Source: Janthinobacterium lividum
GTDB lineage: Bacteria > Pseudomonadota > Gammaproteobacteria > Burkholderiales > Burkholderiaceae_D
Assembly (NCBI RefSeq): GCF_023509035.1
Contig: NZ_CP075583.1
Location: 1-64,000 of the forward strand
DNA: 64,000 nt
Direction: 5' to 3'
The notes under the pieces are model-generated. The model ran no database searches. It was not told the DNA's origin and saw only the letters and a program-made list of their open reading frames with translations. The position numbers and the translations under genes are program-made. This document shows, piece after piece, positions 12,448-21,446 of the stretch (positions are counted from its first letter, which is position 1; each line of letters begins with the position of its first letter).

Positions 12448-14205
12448 TTACTTCGATGCCAGCTTGAAGACCCACACGGAACCGCCCTGTTCCAGGAAAT
12501 TGACCTTCTTCGCCACTTCGCCGCCCCACAGCGGCACCGCACCACCCCAGCCGGAAACGACGGCCACATATTGCGTGTCGCCATCCTGCCAGGTGACGGG
12601 CGGCGCCACGACGCCGGAGCCCGTCTGGAATTTCCACAGCTCCTTGCCCGTCTTCGCGTCGACGGCTTTCAGGTAACCTTCCGGCGTGCCGTAGAACACC
12701 AGGTTGCCGGCCGTACTCATCACGCCGCCCCACAGCGGCGCATTGTTCTTGATTTCCCAGACGATCTTGCCCGTCTTCGGATCGATGGCGCGCATGGCGC
12801 CGATGTAATCGTCAAACAAAGGCTTGATGGTGAAACCGGCACCGAGGAAGGCTCCACCTTTCTTGTAGCTGATCGGCTCGTTCCAGATGTCCATGCCCCA
12901 TTCATTCGCCGGTACATAGAACAGCTTGGTTTGCGGCGAGTACGCCATCGGCATCTGGTTTTTTGCACCGAGGAAGGCCGGTGCGGCAAACACGGTCGTG
13001 CCCTTCTTGCCTTCCTCTCCCTTGGTCGGGTCGCCAGGGCGGCCGGCGGTGATGTAGTTCGGCCGTCCCGTCTTCAGGTCGATGCTGCTGGCCCAGGTGA
13101 TTTTCTTCACGAACGGAAAGGCGTTCTGCAGCTTGCCCGTATTGGCGTCGATGACATAGAAGAAACCGTTGCGGTCAGCCTTGCCGCCGTAGCGCTTGCC
13201 ATCCATGTCAAAGGTGACGAACTCGTTGGCGCCGTCGAAGTCCCAGGCATCGTTCGGCGTGTTCTGATACGCCCACTTGATCTGCCCCGTTTTCACGTCC
13301 AGCGCCACGGTGGACGACGAGTACAGATTGTCGCCGGGACGCAAGTGGCTATTCCACGGCGCCGGGTTGCCTGTGCCAAAATACGCCAGCTTGGTTTGCG
13401 GATCGTAGGTCCCGCCCATCCACGTCGAGGCGCCGCCCGTTTTCCACAGGTCGCCCGGCCAGGTTTTGTTCACGGTGCCAGACACGCCATTGTCGGTCGC
13501 CTTGCCATCCTTGTCGTAGCGGTGGCCCATATGGCCCTCCACCGTCGGACGGCTCCATACCAGCTCACCCGTCATCGGGTTGCGCGCCTCGACACGGCCC
13601 ACGATACCGAATTCGCCGCCCGACACGCCCGTCAGCAGCAAGCCTTCGGCGATCAGCGGCGCGGCCGTCATCGAGTAACCGGCCGCATAATCGTCGACCT
13701 TTTCCTTCCAGACGATCTTGCCCGTGTTCTGGTCCAGCGCCACCAGGTAGGCGTCGAGCGTGCCGAAGATGACCAGATTGCCGTACAGGGCGGCGCCACG
13801 GTTGACCACGTCGCAGCACGGCATGATGCCGTCTGGCAAACGATGCTCATACTTCCACAGCTTCGCGCCCGTTTTCAAGTCGACGGCAAAGATGCGCGAA
13901 TACGATGCCGTGACGAACATCTTGCCGTTGTGAATCAGTGGCTGCGATTCCTGACCCCGCTGTTTTTCGCCGCCAAACGAGAACGACCAGGCCGGCACCA
14001 GTTTGGCCACAGTCTTGTCATTGATCTGCGTCAGCGGCGAATAGCGCTGGCCCTGCGTGCCCATGCCGAACGACAAGACGCTGGATGGATTCTTCGCCGT
14101 GTTGTCGAGCATGGCATTGGTGACATTGCCCACGTCGGCCGCCTGGACCAACGAGGCGACACTCAAACCGACGACAATCCCCATGATTTTTTTCTGCACA
14201 ATCAT
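12448..14205 (-). CDS. PQQ-dependent alcohol dehydrogenase, lanthanide-type signature
   Basis: A periplasmic quinoprotein of the methanol/ethanol dehydrogenase family, 585 residues with a signal peptide ending near VQA-AD. It has W-motif propeller repeats, the vicinal cysteine pair C130-C131 that covers PQQ, Glu198 in GGEFG, Asn280 in GTGNPAPWN and the catalytic Asp322. Two residues on is Asp324 (WDFDG). In this family calcium enzymes such as MxaF and ExaA have Ala or Ser at that place, while XoxF, ExaF and PedH have Asp, which coordinates a lanthanide. It is therefore predicted to use a lanthanide. Substrate (methanol, ethanol or longer) is not settled; the neighbouring aldehyde dehydrogenase favours C2 or longer alcohols. 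It is the third gene of the sigma-54 operon starting at 16201, 30 bp after the DUF779 gene. Confidence 0.93.
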   Translation of the reverse strand: MIVQKKIMGIVVGLSVASLVQAADVGNVTNAMLDNTAKNPSSVLSFGMGTQGQRYSPLTQINDKTVAKLVPAWSFSFGGEKQRGQESQPLIHNGKMFVTASYSRIFAVDLKTGAKLWKYEHRLPDGIMPCCDVVNRGAALYGNLVIFGTLDAYLVALDQNTGKIVWKEKVDDYAAGYSMTAAPLIAEGLLLTGVSGGEFGIVGRVEARNPMTGELVWSRPTVEGHMGHRYDKDGKATDNGVSGTVNKTWPGDLWKTGGASTWMGGTYDPQTKLAYFGTGNPAPWNSHLRPGDNLYSSSTVALDVKTGQIKWAYQNTPNDAWDFDGANEFVTFDMDGKRYGGKADRNGFFYVIDANTGKLQNAFPFVKKITWASSIDLKTGRPNYITAGRPGDPTKGEEGKKGTTVFAAPAFLGAKNQMPMAYSPQTKLFYVPANEWGMDIWNEPISYKKGGAFLGAGFTIKPLFDDYIGAMRAIDPKTGKIVWEIKNNAPLWGGVMSTAGNLVFYGTPEGYLKAVDAKTGKELWKFQTGSGVVAPPVTWQDGDTQYVAVVSGWGGAVPLWGGEVAKKVNFLEQGGSVWVFKLASK

Positions 14206-14235
14206 CTCCCTCTGTTTTATTAGTATGTGTGTGTA

Positions 14236-14625
14236 TCAGGTCTTGCGGTGCTCATGCGGCTGGGCATGCAACAGCGCGCACTCTTCATCGGTGAACAGGC
14301 GCGAGCGTGTCAGGAAGCGCTTGCCCGTGCCGTTGTCGAGTGAAAACATGCCGCCATTGCCATCGACCACATCGATAATCAACTGGGTATGCTCCCAGTA
14401 CTCGAATTGCTCGAGTCCCATGTAAAACGGTGTGCCATTCAAATTGCCGAGATAGATGTCGGTATCGCTGACATCGAACTCGCCCAGCGCGTAACACATG
14501 GGCGCACTGCCGTCACAGCAGCCGCCCGACTGGAAAAACATCAGCGGACCGTGACGCTGGCGCAACTTGTCCATCATTTCCAGCGCCGCTTCGGTGGCGA
14601 CCACCCGGGCAATTGCTGCACTCAT
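14236..14625 (-). CDS. DUF779 family protein linked to aldehyde dehydrogenase
   Basis: A 129-residue DUF779 protein. The start at 14625 is chosen because AAGGG lies 6 nt before it. The family's CCDGSAPMC segment is present (near residue 38), as is a WEHTQLIIDVV strand. DUF779 genes are known as neighbours of acetaldehyde and aldehyde dehydrogenases, but no biochemical function is established. Here it lies between the aldehyde dehydrogenase (55-bp gap) and the PQQ dehydrogenase (30-bp gap), all in one direction. The conserved Cys pair could bind a metal; this is inference only. Confidence 0.82.
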   Translation of the reverse strand: MSAAIARVVATEAALEMMDKLRQRHGPLMFFQSGGCCDGSAPMCYALGEFDVSDTDIYLGNLNGTPFYMGLEQFEYWEHTQLIIDVVDGNGGMFSLDNGTGKRFLTRSRLFTDEECALLHAQPHEHRKT

Positions 14626-14680
14626 GGCATCCCTTTCTGCGCGCCGCACCTGGCTTGACAGGCGCGGCGCGTGTGCCGGT

Positions 14681-16201
14681 TTAGAAGAAGCCCAGCGCTT
14701 TCGGGCTATAGCTCACCAGCAAGTTCTTCGTTTGCTGGTAGTGATCGAGCATCATCTTGTGGTTTTCACGGCCGATACCCGATTGCTTGTAGCCACCGAA
14801 CGCGGCGTGGGCGGGATACAGGTGGTAGCAATTGGTCCACACGCGGCCCGCCTGGATGGCGCGTCCCATGCGGAAGGCGCGCGAACCATCGCGCGTCCAC
14901 AAGCCGGCACCCAGGCCGTACAAGGTATCGTTGGCAATCGCCAGCGCTTCGGCCTCATCCTTGAAGGTGGTCACGGACACGACGGGCCCGAAGATCTCTT
15001 CCTGGAAGATACGCATCTTGTTATTGCCCTTGAACACGGTCGGACGCACGTAATAGCCACCCTCCAGGTCGCCCGCCTGCGTGTTGCGCTCGCCGCCGGC
15101 CAGCACTTCGGCGCCTTCCTGGCGGCCGATGTCGAGGTAGGACAGGATTTTCTCCAGTTGCTCCTGCGACGCCTGGGCGCCGATCATGGTGGAAGAGTCG
15201 AGCGGGTTGCCCTGCTTGATGGCAGCCACGCGCTTCAAAGCCCGTTCGATGAATTTTTCGTAGATCGATTCCTGGATCAGCACGCGCGATGGACAAGTGC
15301 ACACCTCACCCTGGTTCAGCGCAAACATGGTGAAACCTTCCAGGCACTTGTCGAAATAATCATCGTCCGCATCCATCACGTCTTCAAAGAAGATGTTCGG
15401 CGACTTGCCGCCCAGCTCCAGGGTGACGGGAATCAGGTTTTGCGCCGCGTAGCCCATGATCAAACGGCCCGTGCCCGTTTCACCCGTGAAGGCGATCTTG
15501 GCGATGCGCTTGCTCGACGCCAGCGGCTTGCCCGCTTCCAGGCCGAAACCGTTGATGATGTTCAACACGCCCGGTGGCAGCAAGTCGCCGATCAGCTCGA
15601 TCAACACCATGATGGAGGCCGGCGTCTGTTCGGCCGGTTTGAGCACCACGCAATTGCCGGCGGCCAGGGCTGGCGCCAGTTTCCACACGGCCATTAGAAT
15701 CGGGAAATTCCACGGAATGATCTGGCCCACGACGCCCAGCGGCTCATGGTAGTGATAGGCATAGGTTTCTGCATCGATTTGCGCGACGGAGCCTTCCTGG
15801 GCGCGGATGCAACCGGCGAAGTAACGAAAATGGTCGATGGCCAGCGGAATGTCGGCATTCATCGTTTCGCGGATCGGCTTGCCGTTGTCGATGGTCTCCG
15901 CCGTGGCAATCAGGCTCAGGTTTTGTTCGATGCGGTCGGCAATGCGATTCAGGATATTGGCGCGCTCGGCAGGCGAAGTCTTGCCCCAGGCATCCTTGGC
16001 GGCATGCGCGGCATCCAGCGCCAGCTCGACGTCTTCCGCCGTGGAACGGGCGATTTCGCAAAACGGCAAGCCCGTGACAGGTGTAATGTTAAGAAAATAT
16101 TCACCTTTTACTGGTGCAACGAATTTGCCACCGATGTAATTGTCATAGCGTTGTTTGAAGGGATTGGCTACGCCCAGTTTGCTGATGTCTGCGAGATTCA
16201 T
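14681..16201 (-). CDS. NAD-dependent aldehyde dehydrogenase (ExaC/AcoD type)
   Basis: A cytoplasmic aldehyde dehydrogenase of 506 residues that would oxidise acetaldehyde or a similar aldehyde to the acid with NAD. It shows the cofactor strand [10 protein letters not shown], the general-base Glu in LELGGKSPN and the catalytic Cys in [11 protein letters not shown], in the right order, and usual family length. The start at 16201 follows GAGGAC; a longer frame to 16294 is rejected because it would run through the promoter. It is the first gene of the operon aldehyde dehydrogenase - DUF779 - PQQ dehydrogenase, expressed from the sigma-54 promoter at 16291-16305. It would take the aldehyde made by the dehydrogenase two genes downstream. 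Confidence 0.93.
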   Translation of the reverse strand: MNLADISKLGVANPFKQRYDNYIGGKFVAPVKGEYFLNITPVTGLPFCEIARSTAEDVELALDAAHAAKDAWGKTSPAERANILNRIADRIEQNLSLIATAETIDNGKPIRETMNADIPLAIDHFRYFAGCIRAQEGSVAQIDAETYAYHYHEPLGVVGQIIPWNFPILMAVWKLAPALAAGNCVVLKPAEQTPASIMVLIELIGDLLPPGVLNIINGFGLEAGKPLASSKRIAKIAFTGETGTGRLIMGYAAQNLIPVTLELGGKSPNIFFEDVMDADDDYFDKCLEGFTMFALNQGEVCTCPSRVLIQESIYEKFIERALKRVAAIKQGNPLDSSTMIGAQASQEQLEKILSYLDIGRQEGAEVLAGGERNTQAGDLEGGYYVRPTVFKGNNKMRIFQEEIFGPVVSVTTFKDEAEALAIANDTLYGLGAGLWTRDGSRAFRMGRAIQAGRVWTNCYHLYPAHAAFGGYKQSGIGRENHKMMLDHYQQTKNLLVSYSPKALGFF

Positions 16202-16290
16202 GTCGTCCTCTATCGGGTTAATTAGAATGGAATTGCTGAAATTAAAATCAAACGTCCTGGTACAGATGGGGTGAGTACACGCAGTCTTCC

Positions 16291-16305
16291 GCAAATGCCG
16301 TGCCA
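16291..16305 (-). promoter_or_regulatory. sigma-54 promoter of the aldehyde/alcohol dehydrogenase operon
   Basis: The minus strand reads TGGCACG-GCAT-TTGC, a perfect match to the -24/-12 consensus. The start of transcription would be near 16279, leaving a leader of about 78 nt. It lies in a 346-bp gene-free stretch (16202-16547) together with a 15-bp dyad (CCCTTGT-T-ACAAGGG, 16340-16354) and the enhancer-like sites at 16507-16541. Confidence 0.85.
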
Positions 16306-16339
16306 GCTCGCCGCCCCACTACAAACTTAGCGGGTTTTA

Positions 16340-16354
16340 CCCTTGTTACAAGGG
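16340..16354. repeat. 15-bp inverted repeat upstream of the aldehyde dehydrogenase promoter
   Basis: Arms CCCTTGT and ACAAGGG with a single central T. It lies 35-49 bp upstream of the sigma-54 promoter and could be a second regulator site. No family is assigned. Confidence 0.45.
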
Positions 16355-16506
16355 TATGGCGTCCATTCCGGCGCGCTTTTCAGCGCCTGCCCCGGGCATG
16401 AAAGGCTGGCGTGGGCCTGTTTGCGTTTTGAACAAGGTGGCGGCGTCCTGTTCCAATCCGGGCCAGCGCCCTCCTTTCCCCGCGCCGCGCCGCTGCCGCT
16501 GCACAA

Positions 16507-16541
16507 TGGAACAGGTGTACCAGACTGGAACACCTGTCCCA
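16507..16541. promoter_or_regulatory. tandem enhancer-like dyads (TGGAACA-N2-TGTNCCA)
   Basis: Two 16-bp dyads, TGGAACAGGTGTACCA (16507-16522) and TGGAACACCTGTCCCA (16526-16541), start 19 bp apart. Each is one base from the perfect TGGAACA-N2-TGTTCCA palindrome. A half site, TGTTCCA, lies at 16449-16455. They sit about 200-235 bp upstream of the sigma-54 promoter, a normal distance for an activator acting by looping. The proposed binder is the AcoR-like protein (inferred). Confidence 0.6.
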
Positions 16542-16547
16542 GCTTGC

Positions 16548-17504
16548 CTAGCGAATGACCACGCCCCATGGCAATTCACCTACGGCAATATCGGCCACCT
16601 TCTGCGCGCTGGCCGTGTCGATGACGGAAACACTGTTCGAGCGGCCATTGGCCACGTACAGTTTGGCGCCGTCGGGCGTGATGGCCATATTCCATGGGCG
16701 CTTGCCGACGGCAATGGTGGCCGTGACCTGGTAGCTGGCCGTGTCGATCACCATCACCGTGCCGTCCGTGCCATTCGAGACATACACCTGCTTGCCGCTG
16801 GGATGGACCACGATGCCATTGGCATTCTTGCCCGCTGGAATAGTGGCAATCGCCTTGCGCGCGGCCATGTCGATCACATACACGGCATTAACCAGTTCGC
16901 ATGCCACGTAGGCGCGGCCGGAGTCCGGACTGAAACCGATGCCGCGCGGACGCAATCCCACGGCGATGGAAGCCACTTGGCGGCGTTGCGCCACATCAAT
17001 GACATCGACTTGCTCGGCCTCTTCCGCACTGACCAGCAGCCAGCGCCCATCCGGGCTGAAGACGGCATGTTCCGGGTTGCGTCCCTGCACCTTGATGTCG
17101 GCGAGCAAGGTACCCGCATGGCCATCAAGCAAGGCCACGCTATTATTTTCCTCGACGGCCACGGCCACGTAATGGCCGTCCTGGGAAGCGCTGACGCCTT
17201 CAGGCGACTTGCCCAGCGTCACCGTGCGCAGGGGCGTACCGGCAGCGTTATCGATCAGCAGTAAGGCGCTGCTGGCGGCGTCCGTGACAAACAATTGCCG
17301 CCCGGTGGGGTCGGCGGCGATACCGCGCGGACGCTTGCCTGCCGCGATCTGGCGCACTACCTGGTCGGTAGCCGTGTCGATCACGCTCAAGGTGCCTGAT
17401 TTTTCATTGGGGACATAGGCAAACGGAGCGGCCTGGACGGCGCTGCTGGCAAGCGCAGGCAGCAACCAGCACACCTGGCGCAAGCGGGAGAAGAAGTTGG
17501 GCAT
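16548..17504 (-). CDS. periplasmic YVTN-type beta-propeller protein of PQQ/alcohol metabolism
   Basis: A secreted beta-propeller of 318 residues. The start at 17504 follows AAGGTG and gives a signal peptide ending AVQA-AP. The mature chain is a series of about seven repeats of the type AYVPNEKSGTLSVIDTATDQV and KRPRGIAADPTGRQLFV. This family is found beside PQQ-dependent alcohol dehydrogenases and has been named a PQQ-dependent catabolism-associated propeller, but the function is unproven. It has its own sigma-54 promoter match (17572-17586), divergent from that of pqqU, and its 3' end abuts the enhancer-like sites of the aldehyde dehydrogenase operon. Confidence 0.85.
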   Translation of the reverse strand: MPNFFSRLRQVCWLLPALASSAVQAAPFAYVPNEKSGTLSVIDTATDQVVRQIAAGKRPRGIAADPTGRQLFVTDAASSALLLIDNAAGTPLRTVTLGKSPEGVSASQDGHYVAVAVEENNSVALLDGHAGTLLADIKVQGRNPEHAVFSPDGRWLLVSAEEAEQVDVIDVAQRRQVASIAVGLRPRGIGFSPDSGRAYVACELVNAVYVIDMAARKAIATIPAGKNANGIVVHPSGKQVYVSNGTDGTVMVIDTASYQVTATIAVGKRPWNMAITPDGAKLYVANGRSNSVSVIDTASAQKVADIAVGELPWGVVIR

Positions 17505-17571
17505 AATCACCTTTTCAATGGCAAAACGTTGGAAAAGCGCGCGGTATCGGCGCATCTGACCGTTGCTGCAT

Positions 17572-17586
17572 GCAAACGCCGTGCCA
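17572..17586 (-). promoter_or_regulatory. sigma-54 promoter of the beta-propeller gene
   Basis: The minus strand reads TGGCACG-GCGT-TTGC, a perfect consensus match. The start would be near 17560, giving a leader of about 56 nt. It is back to back with the pqqU promoter 37 bp away. Confidence 0.82.
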
Positions 17587-17623
17587 CTGACACGCGTATA
17601 ATTTCAGCCCACCAATGGAGACA

Positions 17624-17639
17624 TGGCAGGCATATTGCT
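17624..17639 (+). promoter_or_regulatory. sigma-54 promoter of pqqU
   Basis: The plus strand reads TGGCAGG-CATA-TTGCT, with one mismatch from consensus outside the invariant GG and GC. The transcription start would be near 17650, with a leader of about 59 nt. A TATAAT at 17597-17602 has no good -35 partner and is not favoured. Confidence 0.7.
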
Positions 17640-17708
17640 TGATAAGACTAGGCAGACCTGTACCGCGCACGCGATCAAGCAGGCTTTTATTCACATTGGA
17701 GAATCCGC

Positions 17709-19847
17709 ATGCAGCACCGTTTCCGCCTGAACACCATCGCCAGCCTGTTTGTCGCCGGCAGCGCCACCCTGGCCCCCCACGTCTTTGCCGCAGAGTCCGC
17801 TGACCTGGCCGCCGGACAAGTCATGGATACGGTGGTCGTCAGCGGCAGCCGCATCGCCCACCCCAGCCAGGAAGTGCCGGCCTCGATCGACGTCGTCGAC
17901 AGCGCCCGCATCCAGGAGGGCCAAATCCGCGTCAACGCGTCGGAAGCGCTGGCAGCCGTGCCGGGCCTGGTCGTGCAAAACCGCCAGAACTACGCGCAAG
18001 ACTTGCAAATCTCGTCGCGCGGCTTCGGCGCACGCTCGGCCTTCGGCGTGCGCGGCGTCAAACTGATCAGCGACGGCATTCCCGCCAGCATGCCCGACGG
18101 TCAGGGCCAGGCCGCCACCTTCAACCTCGATACGGCCGAGCGCATCGAAGTGCTGCGCGGACCATTTTCCGCCATCTACGGCAACCACTCGGGCGGCGTG
18201 ATCCAGCTGTTTTCCAAGGATGGGCAAAATCCCCCGTCCGTGGAGCTGAACGTGACGGGCGGCAGCTATGGCACCAGCAAGGTGGATCTGTCGGCGCAGG
18301 GCCAGGCAGGCGGTATCGGCTACGTACTCGACGGTTCGCGCTTCCGCACGGACGGCTTCCGCGACCACAGCGCCGCCACGCGCGAACAGGCTTTCGGCAA
18401 GATCACCGTCAAGCCCACCGTGGACAGCAAGCTGACCATCGTCGCCAACAGCTTGCATCAAGGCAACACGCAAGATCCGCTGGGCGCCACCTGGGCCACG
18501 TTTGCCGCCGATCCGCGTTCCGGTGAAATCGACACGACAGACTCGCAAAATCCGAAACGCACTTTTGCCGAGCGCTACAACACGCGCAAGAGCATCGACC
18601 ACCAGCAAATCGGCGCGACCTATGAACAGTCGTTCGGTGATGACCGCCTGCATGTGATGGTGTATGGCGGCAACCGCGACGTGATTCAATACCAGGCTTT
18701 TAACAAAGGCTTCCAGGCGCCAGCCAGCCATTCGGGCGGCGTGGTCGACTTCCAGCGCCAGTTCTATGGCATCGACACCAATTGGCTGCACGTGAACCAG
18801 TTGGCCGGCGGCAAGCTGAGCACCACCATCGGCATCGACTATGGCCGCTCCAGCGATGACCGCACCGGCTATGAAAATTACATCGGCAACACATTCGGCG
18901 TGAAGGGCAAGCTGCGCCGCGACGAGCAGGATGTCGTCTCCAGCCTCGATCCTTATATCCAGATGGAATGGCAAAGCGGCCCATGGCTGCTTAGCGCAGG
19001 TGTGCGCTACAGCAAGATGAAAGTGGCGGTCGACGACCACTTCCTCAGCAATGGCGATGACAGCGGCAGCCTGGAGTTCAGCCATACGACACCAGTGCTG
19101 GGCCTGCTGTATAAACTGACGCCAAACGTCAACGTCTACGCCAGCGCCGCACGCGGCTTCGAAGCGCCCACCCTGAACGAACTGTTTTACTCGGGCACGG
19201 GCGGCGGCTTCAATTTCAATCTGAAGCCAGCCACCAGCACCAACCTGGAGGCGGGCGTCAAGGCCAGGATCGGCAACAACACGCACGTGAACGCGGCCGT
19301 GTTCCAGATCAGGACCAACGACGAACTGGTGGTCGACAAGTCCAGCGGCGGGCGAACCAGCTATCGCAATGCAGGTAAAACCTTGCGCCAGGGCATGGAG
19401 GTATCGCTGGACTCGAACCTGCCGTATGGTTTCACGACAAAAGTGGCGCTGACCAGCCTGCACGCCGTGTATGACCAGGCCTTCGGCAACGTGCGCGAAG
19501 GCAGCCGTTTGCCGGGCGTGCCCAGCGCCAACCTGTTTGCGGAACTGGCCTGGAAAGACACGCTGGACCGCTTTGGCGCGGCACTGGAAAGTGTGGCCAG
19601 CAACCAGGTCTACGCGGAAGACAGCAACAGCGAAAAACCGGCTCCCGGCTATACCGTGTTCAATGCGCGATTCAACGCCAAGCAAAACGTGGGCAACTGG
19701 CGCTTCAAGGAGTTTGCCCGCCTGAACAATCTTTTTGACAAGACCTACGTGGGCTCCGTCATCGTCGGCGACAGCAACAAGCGCTACTATGAAGCGGCGC
19801 CGGGACGCAATTGGTTGCTAGGCGTCAGCGCCCAATATTCCTTCTAA
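17709..19847 (+). CDS. pqqU: TonB-dependent receptor for PQQ (PqqU/YncD type)
   Basis: An outer-membrane TonB-dependent receptor of 712 residues with a signal peptide (ending VFA-AE), a TonB-box-like DTVVVSG near residue 38, a plug domain and a 22-strand-type barrel ending in Phe. It shares long stretches with what I recall of E. coli PqqU (YncD): VQNRQNYAQDLQ, RGFG.RS, DGIPA.MPDGQGQ, EVLRGPFSA.YGN and SSGGRT.Y.NAGKT.RQG. The C-terminal YVGSVIV..SN.RYYE..PGRN is also shared. PqqU imports pyrroloquinoline quinone. The position, between PQQ-enzyme genes and under a sigma-54 promoter, fits cofactor uptake for the neighbouring dehydrogenase. No pqqABCDE genes are in this window. A lanthanide-chelate receptor is the alternative but fits the motifs less well. 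Confidence 0.85.
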   Translation: MQHRFRLNTIASLFVAGSATLAPHVFAAESADLAAGQVMDTVVVSGSRIAHPSQEVPASIDVVDSARIQEGQIRVNASEALAAVPGLVVQNRQNYAQDLQISSRGFGARSAFGVRGVKLISDGIPASMPDGQGQAATFNLDTAERIEVLRGPFSAIYGNHSGGVIQLFSKDGQNPPSVELNVTGGSYGTSKVDLSAQGQAGGIGYVLDGSRFRTDGFRDHSAATREQAFGKITVKPTVDSKLTIVANSLHQGNTQDPLGATWATFAADPRSGEIDTTDSQNPKRTFAERYNTRKSIDHQQIGATYEQSFGDDRLHVMVYGGNRDVIQYQAFNKGFQAPASHSGGVVDFQRQFYGIDTNWLHVNQLAGGKLSTTIGIDYGRSSDDRTGYENYIGNTFGVKGKLRRDEQDVVSSLDPYIQMEWQSGPWLLSAGVRYSKMKVAVDDHFLSNGDDSGSLEFSHTTPVLGLLYKLTPNVNVYASAARGFEAPTLNELFYSGTGGGFNFNLKPATSTNLEAGVKARIGNNTHVNAAVFQIRTNDELVVDKSSGGRTSYRNAGKTLRQGMEVSLDSNLPYGFTTKVALTSLHAVYDQAFGNVREGSRLPGVPSANLFAELAWKDTLDRFGAALESVASNQVYAEDSNSEKPAPGYTVFNARFNAKQNVGNWRFKEFARLNNLFDKTYVGSVIVGDSNKRYYEAAPGRNWLLGVSAQYSF

Positions 19848-19955
19848 GAACACCTGAGAAAAAGTCCATGGCCGCGTTGCATTGCCTGGTCGTACTATTC
19901 GTACTGCCTGCGGCAATGCGCTTTGCCCTGAACATTTTTCAGGCGTTCTCATGAC

Positions 19956-19993
19956 AAAAAGGCCCGCGCCTCTTCCGATGCGCGGGCTTTTAA
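19956..19993. terminator. bidirectional terminator between pqqU and the solute-binding protein gene
   Basis: Stem GCCCGCGC/GCGCGGGC (19962-19969 and 19980-19987) is flanked by A5 on the left and T4 on the right. It can serve both convergent transcripts. Confidence 0.85.
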
Positions 19994-20009
19994 ACTAGGG
20001 CAAGTTGCT

Positions 20010-20843
20010 TCAGGGCCGTGCTTCCTTCACGCCATATTTCTCAAAGATGGTTTTCAACTCGCCGCTAGCCGCCATCTCGTTCATGGCTGCCTGCAGCAAT
20101 TTGGCCACGTCGAGCTGTTGCTTGCTGACGGCCAGGCCCACGGCCCAGCCTGCGCGCGGCAAGCGGGCGAACGCTACTTCGCTCAAGGGGAAAGCGGGGT
20201 CACTTTTCAGCACCGATTCGATTTCCGAACGGTTGGCCAGCACGGCGTCGAGCTGGCCCGCCTGCAATTGCTGCAAGGCTTCGGCAGCCGTATCGAAGAT
20301 GCGCACGTCGTCGCGGTATTTGCCATTGTCTTCTCCCAGCATCAGCATGGCGGCGATCGAGACCTTTTCCACGCCGACGCGCTTGCCGGCCAGCGAAGCG
20401 ACGCCATCGAATTGCGGCACGGCTTGCGCGCTGCGCGCCAGGCGCACGGTTTCCACGTAGTATGGCGCGAAGATCTCGACCTTGTCGTTATCCGCCATCA
20501 ACTTCTTGTCGACCGGTACATGCAACATCACATCGGCGGGACCATAGCCGAGATAATGGCCTTTCCACACCATATTGCGCAAGTCATCGTTGAGGTTTTC
20601 GCCCGCGGGAAATGGCAGCAAGCTCAGTTTTAAACCCAGCTTTTTCGCCAGCGCTTCGGCGATGTCGATATCGATACCCGCCCCCTTGTCGGAAAACGGC
20701 GCGAACTCGTTGTACACAGCCACTTTCAGGCTGCCCGACTGCTGCACTTTTTGCCAGTCGGCGCGCGCCGGCGCGGCTGCGCACAGCGCCAGGCAGGCGA
20801 GCGAGATCATCGCGCGCGCGCCCCGGAGTTGAAATGAACGCAT
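20010..20843 (-). CDS. quinoprotein dehydrogenase-associated solute-binding protein (MoxJ/XoxJ-like)
   Basis: A periplasmic family-3 solute-binding protein of 277 residues with a signal peptide ending ARA-DW. The fold signature GSLKVAVYNEFAPFSDKG...GIDIDIAEALAKKLG opens the mature chain. No ABC permease or ATPase gene lies beside it. Proteins of this type (MoxJ, XoxJ) are encoded with PQQ methanol and ethanol dehydrogenases and are thought to help assemble or activate the enzyme rather than import a solute. It is 25 bp after the cytochrome c gene in the same direction, so both are expressed from the sigma-54 promoter at 21393-21407. Its assignment to the dehydrogenase rests on this context. 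Confidence 0.8.
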   Translation of the reverse strand: MRSFQLRGARAMISLACLALCAAAPARADWQKVQQSGSLKVAVYNEFAPFSDKGAGIDIDIAEALAKKLGLKLSLLPFPAGENLNDDLRNMVWKGHYLGYGPADVMLHVPVDKKLMADNDKVEIFAPYYVETVRLARSAQAVPQFDGVASLAGKRVGVEKVSIAAMLMLGEDNGKYRDDVRIFDTAAEALQQLQAGQLDAVLANRSEIESVLKSDPAFPLSEVAFARLPRAGWAVGLAVSKQQLDVAKLLQAAMNEMAASGELKTIFEKYGVKEARP

Positions 20844-20868
20844 GGGACTCCTTCGTGATCAATTCGAC

Positions 20869-21354
20869 TTAATTAGATTCGCGGCGGGTTTCCAGATAGG
20901 TCTTGATGGCCCACATGGCTTCCTGGTTGAATACACCCTCGAACGGCGGCATGTACACGGCGCCATTGCGTACCTTACCGTGACGGATGGTGGTCAGGTA
21001 GTAATTATCCGTCTCCTTGTAGCAAGCCTGTTTCTTTGTCTCATTCTTGATACCGAAGCAATCACGGTCGAGTTGGCGCAAGTCCGGCGCGATGCCGCCC
21101 GAGATGGCTTCGATGCCGTGGCAGCGGGCGCAATTCTGATTGTAGGCCGAGGTGCCCACCGTCAAGGCCAGCTTGTTGCCCCGATACGGATTTTGCTCGA
21201 GCCACTTGTCGCCCACCTTGGGCAAGCCCGTGGTGTCGACGCCTTGCGGCGTGACATTACCGTGCGCATAGGCATGCGGCAAGGTCAGCAGGGAAGTGAG
21301 GGCAACGGCGCCCGCGGCCGCCACGCCGAGCAGGGTACGAATGGAATAGATCAT
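20869..21354 (-). CDS. cytochrome c550-like electron acceptor of PQQ alcohol dehydrogenase
   Basis: A periplasmic monohaem cytochrome c of 161 residues. The signal peptide ends AYA-HG. The haem site is C75-x-x-C78-H79 (NCARCHG) and the likely sixth ligand is Met135 in VYMPPFEG. It resembles PedF/ExaB-type cytochromes that accept electrons from PQQ ethanol dehydrogenases, including the long insert between haem site and Met ligand with extra cysteines (C99, C111). GGAG lies close before the start. It is first in the operon with the solute-binding protein and has a sigma-54 promoter match 38 bp upstream, nearly identical to that of the aldehyde dehydrogenase operon. Confidence 0.87.
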   Translation of the reverse strand: MIYSIRTLLGVAAAGAVALTSLLTLPHAYAHGNVTPQGVDTTGLPKVGDKWLEQNPYRGNKLALTVGTSAYNQNCARCHGIEAISGGIAPDLRQLDRDCFGIKNETKKQACYKETDNYYLTTIRHGKVRNGAVYMPPFEGVFNQEAMWAIKTYLETRRESN

Positions 21355-21392
21355 GCTGGTCTCCTTGGTTTTTTAGTGAATATCCAAGAAGA

Positions 21393-21407
21393 GCAAATGC
21401 CATGCCA
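21393..21407 (-). promoter_or_regulatory. sigma-54 promoter of the cytochrome c operon
   Basis: The minus strand reads TGGCATG-GCAT-TTGC, one base different from the aldehyde dehydrogenase promoter. The start would be near 21381, leaving a leader of about 27 nt. Confidence 0.8.
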
Positions 21408-21446
21408 TGCATATATGCCCCACGTCCGGCCGCCCATGTATCAATT

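Noticed and set aside
12571-14223. A 550-codon plus-strand frame opposite the PQQ dehydrogenase
   Set aside because: Antisense shadow of a well-supported gene.
17597-17602. TATAAT as a sigma-70 promoter for pqqU
   Set aside because: No acceptable -35 hexamer at 16-18 bp upstream; the sigma-54 match closer to the gene explains it better.
17691-19685. A 664-codon open frame on the minus strand opposite pqqU
   Set aside because: It is antisense to a clear TonB receptor gene. Long open antisense frames are common in GC-rich coding sequence, and the translation shows no family features.
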